DNA from: Mycolicibacterium gadium
GTDB lineage: Bacteria > Actinomycetota > Actinomycetes > Mycobacteriales > Mycobacteriaceae
Assembly: GCF_010728925.1 (NCBI RefSeq)
Contig: NZ_AP022608.1
Span: forward strand, 930,001-994,000
Direction: 5' to 3'
Length of the DNA: 64,000 bases
The notes under the pieces were generated by a model. That model was not told where the DNA came from. It worked only from the letters and a program-made list of their open reading frames with translations, and did not search any database. Shown here in pieces: positions 27,367-35,619 of the stretch (position 1 is the stretch's first letter; every line of letters begins with the position of its first letter). The position numbers and the translations under genes are program-made.

Positions 27367-28059
27367 CTAGCCGTCGGGCCCCACGATGCGCTTCGGTTGC
27401 GCGGGCGTCAGGCGGCGACGCACATAATTCTTGAGCTCGGCGGAGAGCGCATCGGCGGCCAACAGCTGCGGAAGCAGGTCGGGCTCGGACATTTTGGCGC
27501 GGAATACCAACTCGATCGTCACGTCGTGGTCCGGTCGGTCTTCGACCACGATCGTGTCGCCGGCTTGCACCGTTCCCGGCGAGATGACTCGCAGGTATGC
27601 GCCGGGTTTCGCGGTCGCGGTGAAGGTCTTCATCCAACCGTCGATATCCAGGAACGCGGAGAAGGTTCGGCAGGGAGTTCGCGGTGCAGACACCTCGAGC
27701 ACCAGTCCGCCCGTCCCGATACGCCACCGTTCACCGATCCGAGCCTGTGTCACTTCGACGTCCAATGTGGTCAGGTTCTCGCCGAACATCCCGTCGCTGA
27801 TCGGGCGGTCGAGCCGGGTCTGCCATTCGTCGAGATCCTCGCGTGCGTAGGCGTAGACGGCCTGGTCGTCGCCGCCATGGAGCTTCTGGTTGCCGATGGT
27901 GTCACCGAGTAGACCGCTGCCGAGGCCACCGCGCATCGGGCCTGGCGCTCGTACCATGACGGCCTCGTCCGTCGCGCGCTTGTCGATACCAGTCTGCCTC
28001 GACGGCGCATCTGGATTTGCGCGGATACGAGCCAGGTTGACCGATACCACTTTCGCCAC
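27367..28059 (-). CDS. MOSC domain protein, YiiM-like
   Basis: 230 residues. MOSC proteins carry a molybdenum-cofactor sulfurase C-terminal fold and reduce N-hydroxylated substrates or deliver sulfur. Here LLGDTIGNQKLHGGDDQAVY is the conserved opening, DGMFGENLTTLDVEVTQARIG the middle, and PRTPCRTFSAFLD contains the conserved cysteine that binds Mo in this group. The 3-alpha C-terminal region (LPQLLAADALSAELKNYVRRRL) matches YiiM. It lies between the small membrane protein and a run of secreted-protein genes. Confidence 0.88.
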   Translation of the reverse strand: MAKVVSVNLARIRANPDAPSRQTGIDKRATDEAVMVRAPGPMRGGLGSGLLGDTIGNQKLHGGDDQAVYAYAREDLDEWQTRLDRPISDGMFGENLTTLDVEVTQARIGERWRIGTGGLVLEVSAPRTPCRTFSAFLDIDGWMKTFTATAKPGAYLRVISPGTVQAGDTIVVEDRPDHDVTIELVFRAKMSEPDLLPQLLAADALSAELKNYVRRRLTPAQPKRIVGPDG

Positions 28060-28097
28060 GTGTCAAGGGTAGTGGCCTCACACGGGGCGGACGAATC

Positions 28098-28499
28098 CTA
28101 GGCAGGCGGCGCGAACGCGGGATCCGGTGGCGGCGGCGGGCCCATGGGCATCTGACGAACCGGCGTATAGGGCACGGCCGGATCGGGGAAAAGGTTCGTC
28201 ACGATGCTGTTCGGATCGCTGAAGTTGGCGCGGACGTCATCGAGTGATCCGACTCCACCAGGCTGCTGACGCATGTCTGCCGGGATGGGCGGCACGGTGG
28301 GGGCGCCCGGCGGAGGCGGAGGAGATACCGGCAACGGCCCGTCAGCAGTCACGATGCTGGTCACGACACCGGGGACCTGGGGTACGACGGGATCGGCAGG
28401 TGCCGGCTGCGCATGTGCCATGCCGACACCGGCCGCGGCGCCGGCAATCGCGAGCGCACAGCCCCCGACGCCCGACGCCCAGCGTCGCGGTCCAGTCAT
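28098..28499 (-). CDS. Secreted proline-rich protein
   Basis: 133 residues with a signal peptide (RRWASGVGGCALAIAGAAAG, ending VGMAHA with an AxA cut near residue 30). The mature part is Pro-rich (PVSPPPPPGAPTVPPIP and MPMGPPPPPDPAFAPP) with no cysteine and no known domain. No function can be given. Similar short Pro-rich exported proteins are common in mycobacteria. It is the last of three small secreted-protein genes on this strand. Confidence 0.65.
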   Translation of the reverse strand: MTGPRRWASGVGGCALAIAGAAAGVGMAHAQPAPADPVVPQVPGVVTSIVTADGPLPVSPPPPPGAPTVPPIPADMRQQPGGVGSLDDVRANFSDPNSIVTNLFPDPAVPYTPVRQMPMGPPPPPDPAFAPPA

Positions 28500-28560
28500 G
28501 ACATCGAGTTTCCCACGTATGTCGAACCTCCGCAGCTATACCCGTGGCCGCTCCACGACG

Positions 28561-28810
28561 CTATTGCGGTTCGCCGTTGGGAATGGTGTAGGGCGCCGTC
28601 GTGATCGGTGGAACTGCCACCGAAGTCTCCGGTGATGACGGTGCCGTCGTCTCCGTAACCGTTTGACCGGTGGTGATCCCGGCGCCAGACGGAATCGGCT
28701 GGGGGACAGCCGCATTCACGTCACCGATCGCGACGGTCAATACCCCCCGCCGCAAACACAGCGCCGGCACCGGCCGTCGCCAGCATCAATTTCACGCGCT
28801 TCGAGTCCAT
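28561..28810 (-). pseudogene. Small secreted protein, frameshifted in a G6 tract
   Basis: MDSKRVKLMLATAGAGAVFAAG (start 28810) is a clear signal peptide, but the frame goes on as GIDRRDR into a stop. In the next frame VLTVAIGDVNAAVPQPIP, a Pro/Thr-rich stretch and TTAPYTIPNGEPQ continue to the stop at 28561. The junction is a run of six G on the minus strand (about 28743-28748); five would restore one 82-codon gene. It may be a real frameshift, a slippery phase-variable tract, or a sequencing error. Confidence 0.65.
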
Positions 28811-29089
28811 TTCTGAGCACTCCAATCGGTCCCTGCCGCTATCGATTACGGCGAGACACACTCTTCGTTCGTCGGACATCGAGTCGAACGCTGACCCGTG
28901 CAATACGAGCCAACCGAATGCGTCATCACGAAATTCCCCTCTTCGGGAAGTCGGCGACGTCAATAATCGGCGTGGATCAGCAGCTACCTGCCCGGAGCGT
29001 AACGTCAGGAACGCTTGCTGTAATGGGCTGCAACGCAGGAGAACTCCAGCTCAACGAAGTCGCCCAGCCGGAGTTGTGGTTCGCGTGCC
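28811..29089. other. Intergenic gap with no supported gene
   Basis: About 280 bases between the frameshifted secreted protein and the DUF732 gene. I see no reading frame with coding character on either strand and no strong hairpin. It must hold the promoter of the minus-strand gene at 28810. Confidence 0.5.
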
Positions 29090-29380
29090 TCAGCAGTCGA
29101 GCTGAACGACCGCGGCGCTGACGATTTCGCCCGCAGCAGAAATCGACACGCCGAGATCGTTTCGCACCATGATGACCGCATCCGACGCGGGTGTACCGGC
29201 GCGAAGAGTGCTGCAGATCTTTGCGCCCTCGGTCCGCAGCTGCTGATCGGTGAGGAACGCATAGGTGGTCTGCATCGACCGTACGAACCCGTCTTCGTCC
29301 GCTGTCGCGGGGGCGGCCAACACCACCGTCGCAGGAACTACCGACACAAGGGCCCCGACCCTGTACTTCAACTCAAACAC
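29090..29380 (-). CDS. DUF732 secreted protein
   Basis: 96 residues: a signal peptide (VGALVSVVPATVVLAAPATA, cut near residue 27) and a mature part of the DUF732 type, DEDGFVRSMQTTYAFLTDQQLRTEGAKIC...LDC, with two cysteines (near residue 56 and at the C-terminus) likely to form the family's disulfide. DUF732 proteins are small exported mycobacterial proteins without an assigned function. The upstream region 29381-29586 is unusually AT-rich in places. Confidence 0.8.
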   Translation of the reverse strand: MFELKYRVGALVSVVPATVVLAAPATADEDGFVRSMQTTYAFLTDQQLRTEGAKICSTLRAGTPASDAVIMVRNDLGVSISAAGEIVSAAVVQLDC

Positions 29381-29479
29381 CTTTCAGGACGCGCGCAGAT
29401 TCGAAAGACTTGCGGTTGGCAATTCGGCCCTCGGTCCAGCCGGAACGCCGTCACACTAAAATTGTCGTGTGCGTTACCT

Positions 29480-29497
29480 CTAGCCTAGCTTACTTAT
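29480..29497. promoter_or_regulatory. Weak IdeR-box-like repeat upstream of the DUF732 gene
   Basis: CTAGCCTAG-CTTACTTAT resembles the two halves of the iron box (TTAGGTTAG, G, CTAACCTAA), with 6 of 9 matches on the left and 6 or 7 on the right but without the central base. It is 100 bases before the DUF732 start in an AT-rich patch. Listed as a candidate only. Confidence 0.2.
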
Positions 29498-29586
29498 CCG
29501 CGGCCGAGGCTGCGCACCGTCGGATGTTCAACAATTCACAAATCGTGGTCGGTGCCGCATCTGCGGCGGGCGGGTCAACGCCGCGA

Positions 29587-31545
29587 TCAGTTGTCGCCGG
29601 TTCGCTCGAATGTGTCGGTGAAATCGCCGCCGCCGGCGCATGCGCCGCCTGCCGATATGGTCTGGCGTCCGCGGCCGGTGAGCAGCGCTATCGGGTCGTC
29701 CAACTGTGGAGGCATCGGATAGTCGGCGGTGATCGTCGATTGCGCTGTACCGCCGCCGGGGCATGTCGTCGCGCCTGCTTCGTTGCGCGTCCATTTGTCG
29801 TCTTTGAAGATCAGTGTGACGACACCGTCGACCGCATGGAACAGGGTCATGCACCGATCGCCGGTACGGAGGCAGTAGGTGTTGGCGGACAGGACCTTTC
29901 CGCGTACGACGTTGCCGTTCGTGAACGTCGTCGTCTGCTGGTAGCTGCCGTGCAGCGCTTCGGCCGGGCTGACGACCCGAGGTGGAAGAACCGCCGGATC
30001 GGGAACCTTGTTGGGATCGGGGTCGCCGGTACGAGTGAACTTCACAGCGCGTTTGGCCGCGCATGCCCCGTTCGTGGAGGCCCTGATGGTCTCGCCGGAC
30101 AGCGTACCGTCGGGATTCGGTTGCAGCGTGAACACCACCCAGAGTTCTTCGGGCTGCTCACCGGTGCACTGCGCTGAGGCCAGGCCGACAGCGACCCACG
30201 TTCCGCCCAGCTGATCGAAGGTCAGGTTCGACAGCAGCGCCATTCCGGCGCCGCTGACGTTGGCGGCGGTCGCAACGCAACCGCTGGCGCCACACTGTGA
30301 GCGGACGCCCCAATTGCTGGTGGTGGCAGGCGCATTCGGCACGGGCTTGCCTTCAAGATCGGTTCCCGGTCCGTAGTCGGCGGTGTAGATGCCGGAGAAT
30401 TCACCGCCGCCGGGTGATGCCGACGGCGGGTCGGCGTCAGGCTTGTCACCCTGAGTGAATTCCACGATGGCGATGACACCCGCTACGACGATCAGGGTGG
30501 TGATGAACACCAGCGCACCGACCAGAAGCCCGCGGTTCCGACCCGGACGCGTCGGCGGCGCCGATGCCGGCACGTGCATGTTGGGTGTGCTGACGGGCGG
30601 GTACGGATACACCGGTGCACTGTGGGGTGGTGGTTGCGCCCAGGACTGCTGGGCCGGCATCGGTGCGCTCGAGGGTGCGCTATGGCTCAAAGTGGGAGAT
30701 GCAGTAGACGCGGGCACATGCGTCGGCTTCGGCCGGGTGATGACTTCCCTTGCAGCAGAGGCCATGTCAACAGCGCTGGCGTAGCGCTCCGAGGGTTGCT
30801 TGGCCAGGCCGGTGGCGATGACGGCGTCCAACGCGGTCGGGATGGTTCGGCTGACCTCGGACGGTCTGGGCGGTGGGGCGAAGATGTGACCGCTGGCGAC
30901 CTTCTCAAAGGTGTTGCCGGGGAACGGTTGTTGGCCGGTGAGGCACTCGTACAGCACACAGGCCAGCGCATAGATGTCGGAGCTGGGGTTGATCTGGTCG
31001 GCGCTGAAACGCTCCGGTGCCATATAGGCCCACGTGCCGATGGCGGCACCGGTCTGCGTCACCCCGTCCTCGGCGGTGCGGGCGATCCCGAAATCGATGA
31101 GATACGCGAAGTCGTTCTCATCGATCAGGATGTTCGACGGTTTCACGTCGCGGTGAACGAGGCCCGTCTGGTGTGCGGCATGAAGCGCCGCGGCGATCTG
31201 CTCGATGATGGCCACCGCACGTGGCGGTTCGAGCGGCCCGTCATCGAGCAGGCTGTGCAGGTCGGTGCCGGGAATCAGCCGCATCGTCACGAACAGCCGC
31301 CCGTCGATTTCACCGAAGTCGTAGATCGGCACGACGTGCCGGTCGTCCAACCGCGCGGCGGCACGAACCTCGCGGCGGAATCGCTGTTCGAACTCGGGGT
31401 CGTCGCTCAGATTGGGGAGCAGCATCTTGAGAGCTACTACGCGATCGATCTGGCTGTCGTACGCGCGCCAGACCTCGCCCATCCCGCCGCGACCCAGCAA
31501 CTCGATCAGCCGGTAACGACCGAATGGCGTGCCTTCCACCGGCAT
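29587..31545 (-). CDS. Receptor-type Ser/Thr protein kinase with duplicated ectodomain
   Basis: 652 residues from the ATG at 31545 (MPVEGTPFGRYRLIELLGRG). The kinase domain covers about 10-270: glycine loop GRGGMGEVWRA, Lys40 in VALKML, HRDVKPSNILI with Asp133, DFG at 151-153, and MAPERF. A Pro-rich linker (270-337) leads to one TM segment at about 338-362 (LVGALVFITTLIVVAGVIAI). Outside is a 290-residue domain with two related halves, each with SGxY/GSY starts, paired cysteines and a central TWV or KWT motif. There are no PASTA repeats. It belongs with the PknE/PknH-like receptor kinases rather than PknA/B. Divergent from the DinB gene. Confidence 0.88.
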   Translation of the reverse strand: MPVEGTPFGRYRLIELLGRGGMGEVWRAYDSQIDRVVALKMLLPNLSDDPEFEQRFRREVRAAARLDDRHVVPIYDFGEIDGRLFVTMRLIPGTDLHSLLDDGPLEPPRAVAIIEQIAAALHAAHQTGLVHRDVKPSNILIDENDFAYLIDFGIARTAEDGVTQTGAAIGTWAYMAPERFSADQINPSSDIYALACVLYECLTGQQPFPGNTFEKVASGHIFAPPPRPSEVSRTIPTALDAVIATGLAKQPSERYASAVDMASAAREVITRPKPTHVPASTASPTLSHSAPSSAPMPAQQSWAQPPPHSAPVYPYPPVSTPNMHVPASAPPTRPGRNRGLLVGALVFITTLIVVAGVIAIVEFTQGDKPDADPPSASPGGGEFSGIYTADYGPGTDLEGKPVPNAPATTSNWGVRSQCGASGCVATAANVSGAGMALLSNLTFDQLGGTWVAVGLASAQCTGEQPEELWVVFTLQPNPDGTLSGETIRASTNGACAAKRAVKFTRTGDPDPNKVPDPAVLPPRVVSPAEALHGSYQQTTTFTNGNVVRGKVLSANTYCLRTGDRCMTLFHAVDGVVTLIFKDDKWTRNEAGATTCPGGGTAQSTITADYPMPPQLDDPIALLTGRGRQTISAGGACAGGGDFTDTFERTGDN

Positions 31546-31593
31546 ACGATAACGGCCACTCGCCCGGATCGTGGCGCATAGGAGGGCAAGCCG

Positions 31594-32076
31594 ATGTCCG
31601 ACAAGTCCGACCACCGCCCTCCGCGGCCCGCAGCAGGGGAGAAGGCGACCTTGGTGGAGTTCCTCAACTACCTGCGCCGCGCGATGGTTTCAAACCTGGA
31701 GGGAGCGCCGGAGCCACAGGTGCGGACAGCCGGGGTCCCATCGGGGACAAGCGTGTTGGGCCTGGTGAAACACGTGAGCTATGTCGAGCGGTTCTACTTC
31801 CTCGGCGAGGACGTCAGTGACTGGAGTACGACGTTCCGGCCGACGCCCGAGGACACCGTCGAGAGCGTGCTGAACTCGTACCGGGACGCGGTGTCCCGCG
31901 CGAACGAGGTCATCGAAGCGTGCGAGGACCTCGAGAAGCCGGCGCCGCGCTCGGCACGACCGCAGTCGGCGCCCACGATGCGATGGATCCTGGTGCACAT
32001 GATCGAGGAGACGGGCAGGCACGCCGGTCACGCCGACATCCTGCGCGAGCAGATAGACGGCGCGACCGGGCGCTGA
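31594..32076 (+). CDS. DinB/DUF664-family protein
   Basis: 160 residues of the DinB four-helix-bundle fold: EKATLVEFLNYLRRAMV, GTSVLGLVKHVSYVERFYFLG, and MRWILVHMIEETGRHAGHAD. The three histidines expected to bind a metal lie in LVKH, and in RHAGH. This group (DUF664) includes mycothiol- and bacillithiol-dependent enzymes, so a thiol-transferase role is possible but not shown. It starts 49 bases from the divergent kinase gene and converges on the FKBP lipoprotein gene, 7 bases away. Confidence 0.85.
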   Translation: MSDKSDHRPPRPAAGEKATLVEFLNYLRRAMVSNLEGAPEPQVRTAGVPSGTSVLGLVKHVSYVERFYFLGEDVSDWSTTFRPTPEDTVESVLNSYRDAVSRANEVIEACEDLEKPAPRSARPQSAPTMRWILVHMIEETGRHAGHADILREQIDGATGR

Positions 32077-32083
32077 CTCGCGG

Positions 32084-32743
32084 CTAACCCGCGGCGTCGA
32101 GGATCTTGATAGCGAAGACGAGCGTGTCTCCCGGCAGGATTCCCGCGGAGGGCTGACCATCGGCGTAGCCGTCGGCCGACGTCATCGCGACCGCCACCGT
32201 GGATCCGACTTTCTGTCCCGCGATGGCCTTCTGGAAGCCCGGGACGACGCCGGTGAGCGGGAATTGTTCGGGGGCGCCGCGCTGGTAGCTGCTGTCGAAT
32301 ATCGACCCGTCACGCCCGTTGACGCCCATGTAGCAGACCGAAACCGTCGCCGTGGGTGAGACGACTGGCCCGTCACCGGCCTGCAACGTCTGCACCTGGG
32401 TCTCGGTCACGCTGAACGGCGTGCCCACCTTCACCTCTGGAGCCGACGTGTCCGTGGAACCGGTGACTGCGACATTGCCGGTGGCACCGTCCAGCGTCCA
32501 TTCGGGCGTGCCGCCGGTGGGGGCCACGGTCGGGCACGTGGTGGCTGCAGCCGACGGTGCCGGTTGGGCGGGCATGTTGGACTCGACCGAATACAGGTCC
32601 GCGGGGTCAGCGGTAGACGAGGTCGCAGATGAAGCTTCGGGTTCGGAGTTCGAGCCGCACGCCGCGAGGGTGGTCACGAGCGCGGCGGCGATGCCTGCGA
32701 ACGCGAGGGTGGGAGACAGACGAGTGGACTTCACGGTCGTCAC
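32084..32743 (-). CDS. FKBP-type peptidyl-prolyl isomerase lipoprotein
   Basis: 219 residues. A lipoprotein signal peptide ends in the lipobox TTLAAC with Cys29, followed by a Ser/Glu-rich linker. The FKBP domain is in the C-terminal half: VSVCYMGVNGRDGSIFDSSY, then PLTGVVPGFQKAIAGQKVGS and GILPGDTLVFAIKILDAAG. It probably speeds Xaa-Pro isomerisation in proteins outside the membrane. The middle part (WTLDGATGNVAVTGSTDTSAP to GDGPVVSP) lacks similarity I can name. Confidence 0.87.
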   Translation of the reverse strand: MTTVKSTRLSPTLAFAGIAAALVTTLAACGSNSEPEASSATSSTADPADLYSVESNMPAQPAPSAAATTCPTVAPTGGTPEWTLDGATGNVAVTGSTDTSAPEVKVGTPFSVTETQVQTLQAGDGPVVSPTATVSVCYMGVNGRDGSIFDSSYQRGAPEQFPLTGVVPGFQKAIAGQKVGSTVAVAMTSADGYADGQPSAGILPGDTLVFAIKILDAAG

Positions 32744-32794
32744 GGTACAGATGTGACGCCCGGTGACGGTCGATTGGGCATTTTGCTGCGTGTT

Positions 32795-33127
32795 TCAGCA
32801 GAACTGGTACTCGACGGCCCAGTTTTCGCCGCTCCAGGTAGCTGCGAAGTGACCGCCGAGGTCCGGGTTGGCGTCATGCATCATTCCGGAGCCGCCCTCC
32901 GGAGTGAATCCGGGCGAATCCCAGGTGACGGATTCGAAGACAGGGGAGAGGTCGGGAGTGCAGACCGCTTGCACGGCGATATAACCGTCGGCGATCGCGA
33001 ACTCCGCGCTGTCCTGGGTCTGAGCCGGGGTGTAGGGGTCCGCGCCCGCCGAAGGCGCATAAGCCGCCAGCACGACTGCCGCAGTCGACAGCACGGCGAC
33101 GGCCCCGCAGTGGAATGGCTTGCGCAT
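32795..33127 (-). CDS. Small secreted protein of unknown function
   Basis: 110 residues from the ATG at 33127, with an AAGGAG ribosome site at a good distance. The signal peptide (FHCGAVAVLSTAAVVLAAYA, cut after SAGA) is followed by a mature domain with SAEFAIADGYIAVQAVC and ending GENWAVEYQFC, two cysteines that could pair. It contains no domain I recognise. It lies between the FKBP lipoprotein and a divergent hydrolase. Confidence 0.7.
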   Translation of the reverse strand: MRKPFHCGAVAVLSTAAVVLAAYAPSAGADPYTPAQTQDSAEFAIADGYIAVQAVCTPDLSPVFESVTWDSPGFTPEGGSGMMHDANPDLGGHFAATWSGENWAVEYQFC

Positions 33128-33245
33128 CACGGCTCCTTGATCTTGAACTTCTGAGAAGTATCCACGGCAATTGTGGCCAACGATGAGTTTGTCCAAAGAC
33201 GGCGGTCTGCATTCAGGAGATCGACACGGGACGGAAGGTCGAACG

Positions 33246-34088
33246 ATGGGAACGAAGCCGTCGCGCGGTGGACATCTACCGATCAACGGGCTGGACCTGT
33301 ATCACGAGGTATACGGCGAGCTTGGCGGCTCCAAGCCGCCCCTGTTATTGATCCCCGGTGCGTTCATGGGGGCCGACTCGATGCCCGCCTGGGTTGAGGC
33401 GTTCGCGCGCGATCGCACGGTGATCGTGTTCGACCAACAGGGACACGGCCGGACACCGGATACGCCACGTGAGATGTCATACGGGCAATTCGCCGATGAC
33501 GCCGCAGAGTTGTTGGGCGCCTTGGGAGTCCAGCGCGCGGATGTGATGGGGTATTCACAGGGCGGTGGGGTGGCGCTGCAGCTGGCGATCCGTCACCCCT
33601 CGATCGTGAACAAGTTAGTGTCGATGTCGGCGACCTTCCGCAAGGAGGGTTGGTATCCGGCGGTGTTCGAATCCATTGCGGGACTGACTGCTGACGACTT
33701 CGCGGGCACACCCGTCGAGGCGGCGTTCAAGGCACACACGCCGGATGCCAAGGCGTACGAGACCTACCTCGCGAAGATGAAGGTCCTGAACATCGACGAC
33801 CAGCAGGTCACCGACGAGGAGATGCGCGCGATCTCGGCGAAGACGATGGTCATCGTCGGCGACGCGGATGGTGTGATGCTCGAGCACGCGCTGGCGATGT
33901 TCAGGCTGCGCGGTGGAGGCGACGAAGAGGCCGCGGCAACAGGCGTGTTGCAGAAGGTCCCCGACGCGCGCCTGGTGGTCCTGCCGGCGATGTCGCACAT
34001 CGGCGTGTCGGGTGAGGCTGAGCTGTTGGTCCCGATGATCAGTGCATTTCTCGACGACGCCCCACCGAGGACGCCGGTGCTCTTCTAG
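33246..34088 (+). CDS. Alpha/beta hydrolase
   Basis: 280 residues from the ATG at 33246 (MGTKPSRGGHLPINGLDLYH). It has LLLIPGAFMGADSM before the cap, VIVFDQQGHGRTP, the elbow VMGYSQGGGVAL with Ser, IVGDADGVM with the acid and LPAMSHIGVSG with His: a complete Ser-Asp-His triad of the epoxide-hydrolase-like superfamily. Substrate unknown. It is followed after 32 bases by a membrane protein with CREST-type motifs, possibly in one transcript. Confidence 0.82.
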   Translation: MGTKPSRGGHLPINGLDLYHEVYGELGGSKPPLLLIPGAFMGADSMPAWVEAFARDRTVIVFDQQGHGRTPDTPREMSYGQFADDAAELLGALGVQRADVMGYSQGGGVALQLAIRHPSIVNKLVSMSATFRKEGWYPAVFESIAGLTADDFAGTPVEAAFKAHTPDAKAYETYLAKMKVLNIDDQQVTDEEMRAISAKTMVIVGDADGVMLEHALAMFRLRGGGDEEAAATGVLQKVPDARLVVLPAMSHIGVSGEAELLVPMISAFLDDAPPRTPVLF

Positions 34089-34120
34089 CGCCTGATGATC
34101 GAGGTTGTTCCTCCCGCGCA

Positions 34121-34675
34121 ATGACTATCGTCGTGCAGATGTGGGCGGCTGCGGCGGGTATCGGGCAGTCGGACTGCGAGCGCGTCGTGCACGCCACGTG
34201 GGCCCAGCCGGTTCTCGCGGTCACCAGCCTGGCCTACGTTGTCGTGGGTCTGGCAGTGCTGGCATCGGCGGTGCGAGCCAGGGGAGCACTGGCAGCGGCC
34301 GCCGGAGTGGTGCTCGTGGCCGTGGGTGCTGGCAGCGTCATCTATCACGGCCCTCAGCCGCCATGGGCGGGCACTGCGCACGACTGGCCGATCATCGCGA
34401 TGGCGATGGTGTATGTTGCCGGTTTGGCGTTCACGGTTCGACGTGAGTGGCGAGTGTGGTTGGCGGCGGCTGCCATCCTCGCGATCGCTCTAATCGCCTA
34501 CGTCGCAGGTCGTTCCGGCTCGCCGCTGTGCCGGCCCGACAGCCCGTGGCAGTTTCACGGCGCCTGGCATGTCCTATCCGCGGCCGCTGCAGGCTTGGCC
34601 GCTATGGCGATGGCTCGGCATGTGGTTCTGGCGCGCCGTGAATCCGCTCGGGAGGATGCGGCGGGTGGTCAATAG
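34121..34675 (+). CDS. CREST-like (alkaline ceramidase/PAQR-type) membrane protein
   Basis: 184 residues with about six hydrophobic helices. The motifs stand out: SVIYH (S-x3-H) near residue 70, AHDWPI with Asp some 14 residues later, and FHGAWH (H-x3-H) near residue 145. This S-x3-H, D, H-x3-H set defines the CREST superfamily of membrane metallo-amidases (alkaline ceramidases, PAQR, Per1). The zinc site looks complete. A lipid amidase is the natural guess, but the substrate is unknown. It ends 7 bases into the convergent MBL-fold gene. Confidence 0.65.
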   Translation: MTIVVQMWAAAAGIGQSDCERVVHATWAQPVLAVTSLAYVVVGLAVLASAVRARGALAAAAGVVLVAVGAGSVIYHGPQPPWAGTAHDWPIIAMAMVYVAGLAFTVRREWRVWLAAAAILAIALIAYVAGRSGSPLCRPDSPWQFHGAWHVLSAAAAGLAAMAMARHVVLARRESAREDAAGGQ

Positions 34676-35580
34676 TCCCAGCTGGCGGGTACGCAGCGGA
34701 AGACGTCGCCGTGGGTCGCCACATGGCAGACCGATGGGAACGGCAGGTGGGTGGCCACCATCGCCTCTCCCTTCGCGGCCAGCTCCCGCAACAGCTCGAT
34801 CCGGACACGGGCGGACTCCACAGGATCGTGTTCGAATCCGTTGTGCCACTCGGGATTGTCAAATCCGGGCGCGAACACGGAGTCGCCGGCAAATGTCAGC
34901 GCATCGCCACCGGACGCGAGGCGCACGATGCTATGGCCGGGGGTGTGGCCTCCATTGCGGGCGACGAGCACGCCCGGCGCGATCTCGTACTCCGTCTCGA
35001 ACGTCTTGATCTGGCCTCGGTATTCGGTCAGGAATCGCGAGGCGATCTGTCGGAGCGCACCCGGCACCGGCGCCGGCATGTCGGTGCGGGAGAAATCGGG
35101 CGCCTCCCAGAACTCGGCCTCACGGGTCGCCACGTGAACCCGCAGATCGGAGCGCAGCCGCTCTTTCAGTCCTACGGTGAGGAGCCCGCCCACGTGGTCC
35201 ATGTGAAGGTGGGTGAGCACCACGTCGGTCACGGCCGACGGATCGATGCCTGCGGCCTGCAGTCGGTGGACCGTCTTCCCGGCCCGAGGGAAGTCGGGGA
35301 ACTCCACGCCAAGGCCCGCGTCGACGAGGATGGTCCGGCCGCCGCTGCGCACGACGACCACGTTCAGCGGCCAGTCGAGCACATCCTGGGGCAGGAACTG
35401 GCCGTCGAGCCAGTTCCCGTACTCGGTCGGGTCGGCGTTCGTCGCCATTGTCCTGGCCGTGATGGGTAGCACGCCATCGCTGATCACCAACACCTCGATG
35501 TCGCCGACCTGTACGGCGTACCGCGACGGAACGAGTTCGTCGAGGCCGGTGCTGCCGAGTGAAATGCTGTCCACGCTCAT
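34669..35580 (-). CDS. Metallo-beta-lactamase-fold hydrolase, intact metal site
   Basis: 303 residues from the ATG at 35580 (MSVDSISLGSTGLDELVPSR). The zinc motifs are all present: LTHLHMDHVGG, NGGHTPGHS, TFAGDSVFAPG and the last His in VATHLPFPS. The layout of 303 residues with a long N-terminal strand pair resembles the AHL-lactonase/quinolone-type MBL proteins, but the substrate cannot be read. In contrast to the MBL-fold gene at 3.4-4.1 kb the catalytic motif is complete. A 14-bp palindrome lies 25 bases upstream. Confidence 0.85.
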   Translation of the reverse strand: MSVDSISLGSTGLDELVPSRYAVQVGDIEVLVISDGVLPITARTMATNADPTEYGNWLDGQFLPQDVLDWPLNVVVVRSGGRTILVDAGLGVEFPDFPRAGKTVHRLQAAGIDPSAVTDVVLTHLHMDHVGGLLTVGLKERLRSDLRVHVATREAEFWEAPDFSRTDMPAPVPGALRQIASRFLTEYRGQIKTFETEYEIAPGVLVARNGGHTPGHSIVRLASGGDALTFAGDSVFAPGFDNPEWHNGFEHDPVESARVRIELLRELAAKGEAMVATHLPFPSVCHVATHGDVFRCVPASWDY

Positions 35581-35605
35581 GAGTTCTCCTTGGGCTGACC
35601 TGCGA

Positions 35606-35619
35606 AATGACCTGTCATT
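35606..35619. promoter_or_regulatory. Operator-like palindrome AATGACCTGTCATT
   Basis: AATGAC-CT-GTCATT has perfect 6-bp arms and a 2-base centre and lies 25 bases before the MBL-fold hydrolase start on the minus strand. TGACnnGTCA-type dyads are common TetR or GntR sites. No regulator gene adjoins it. Confidence 0.4.
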
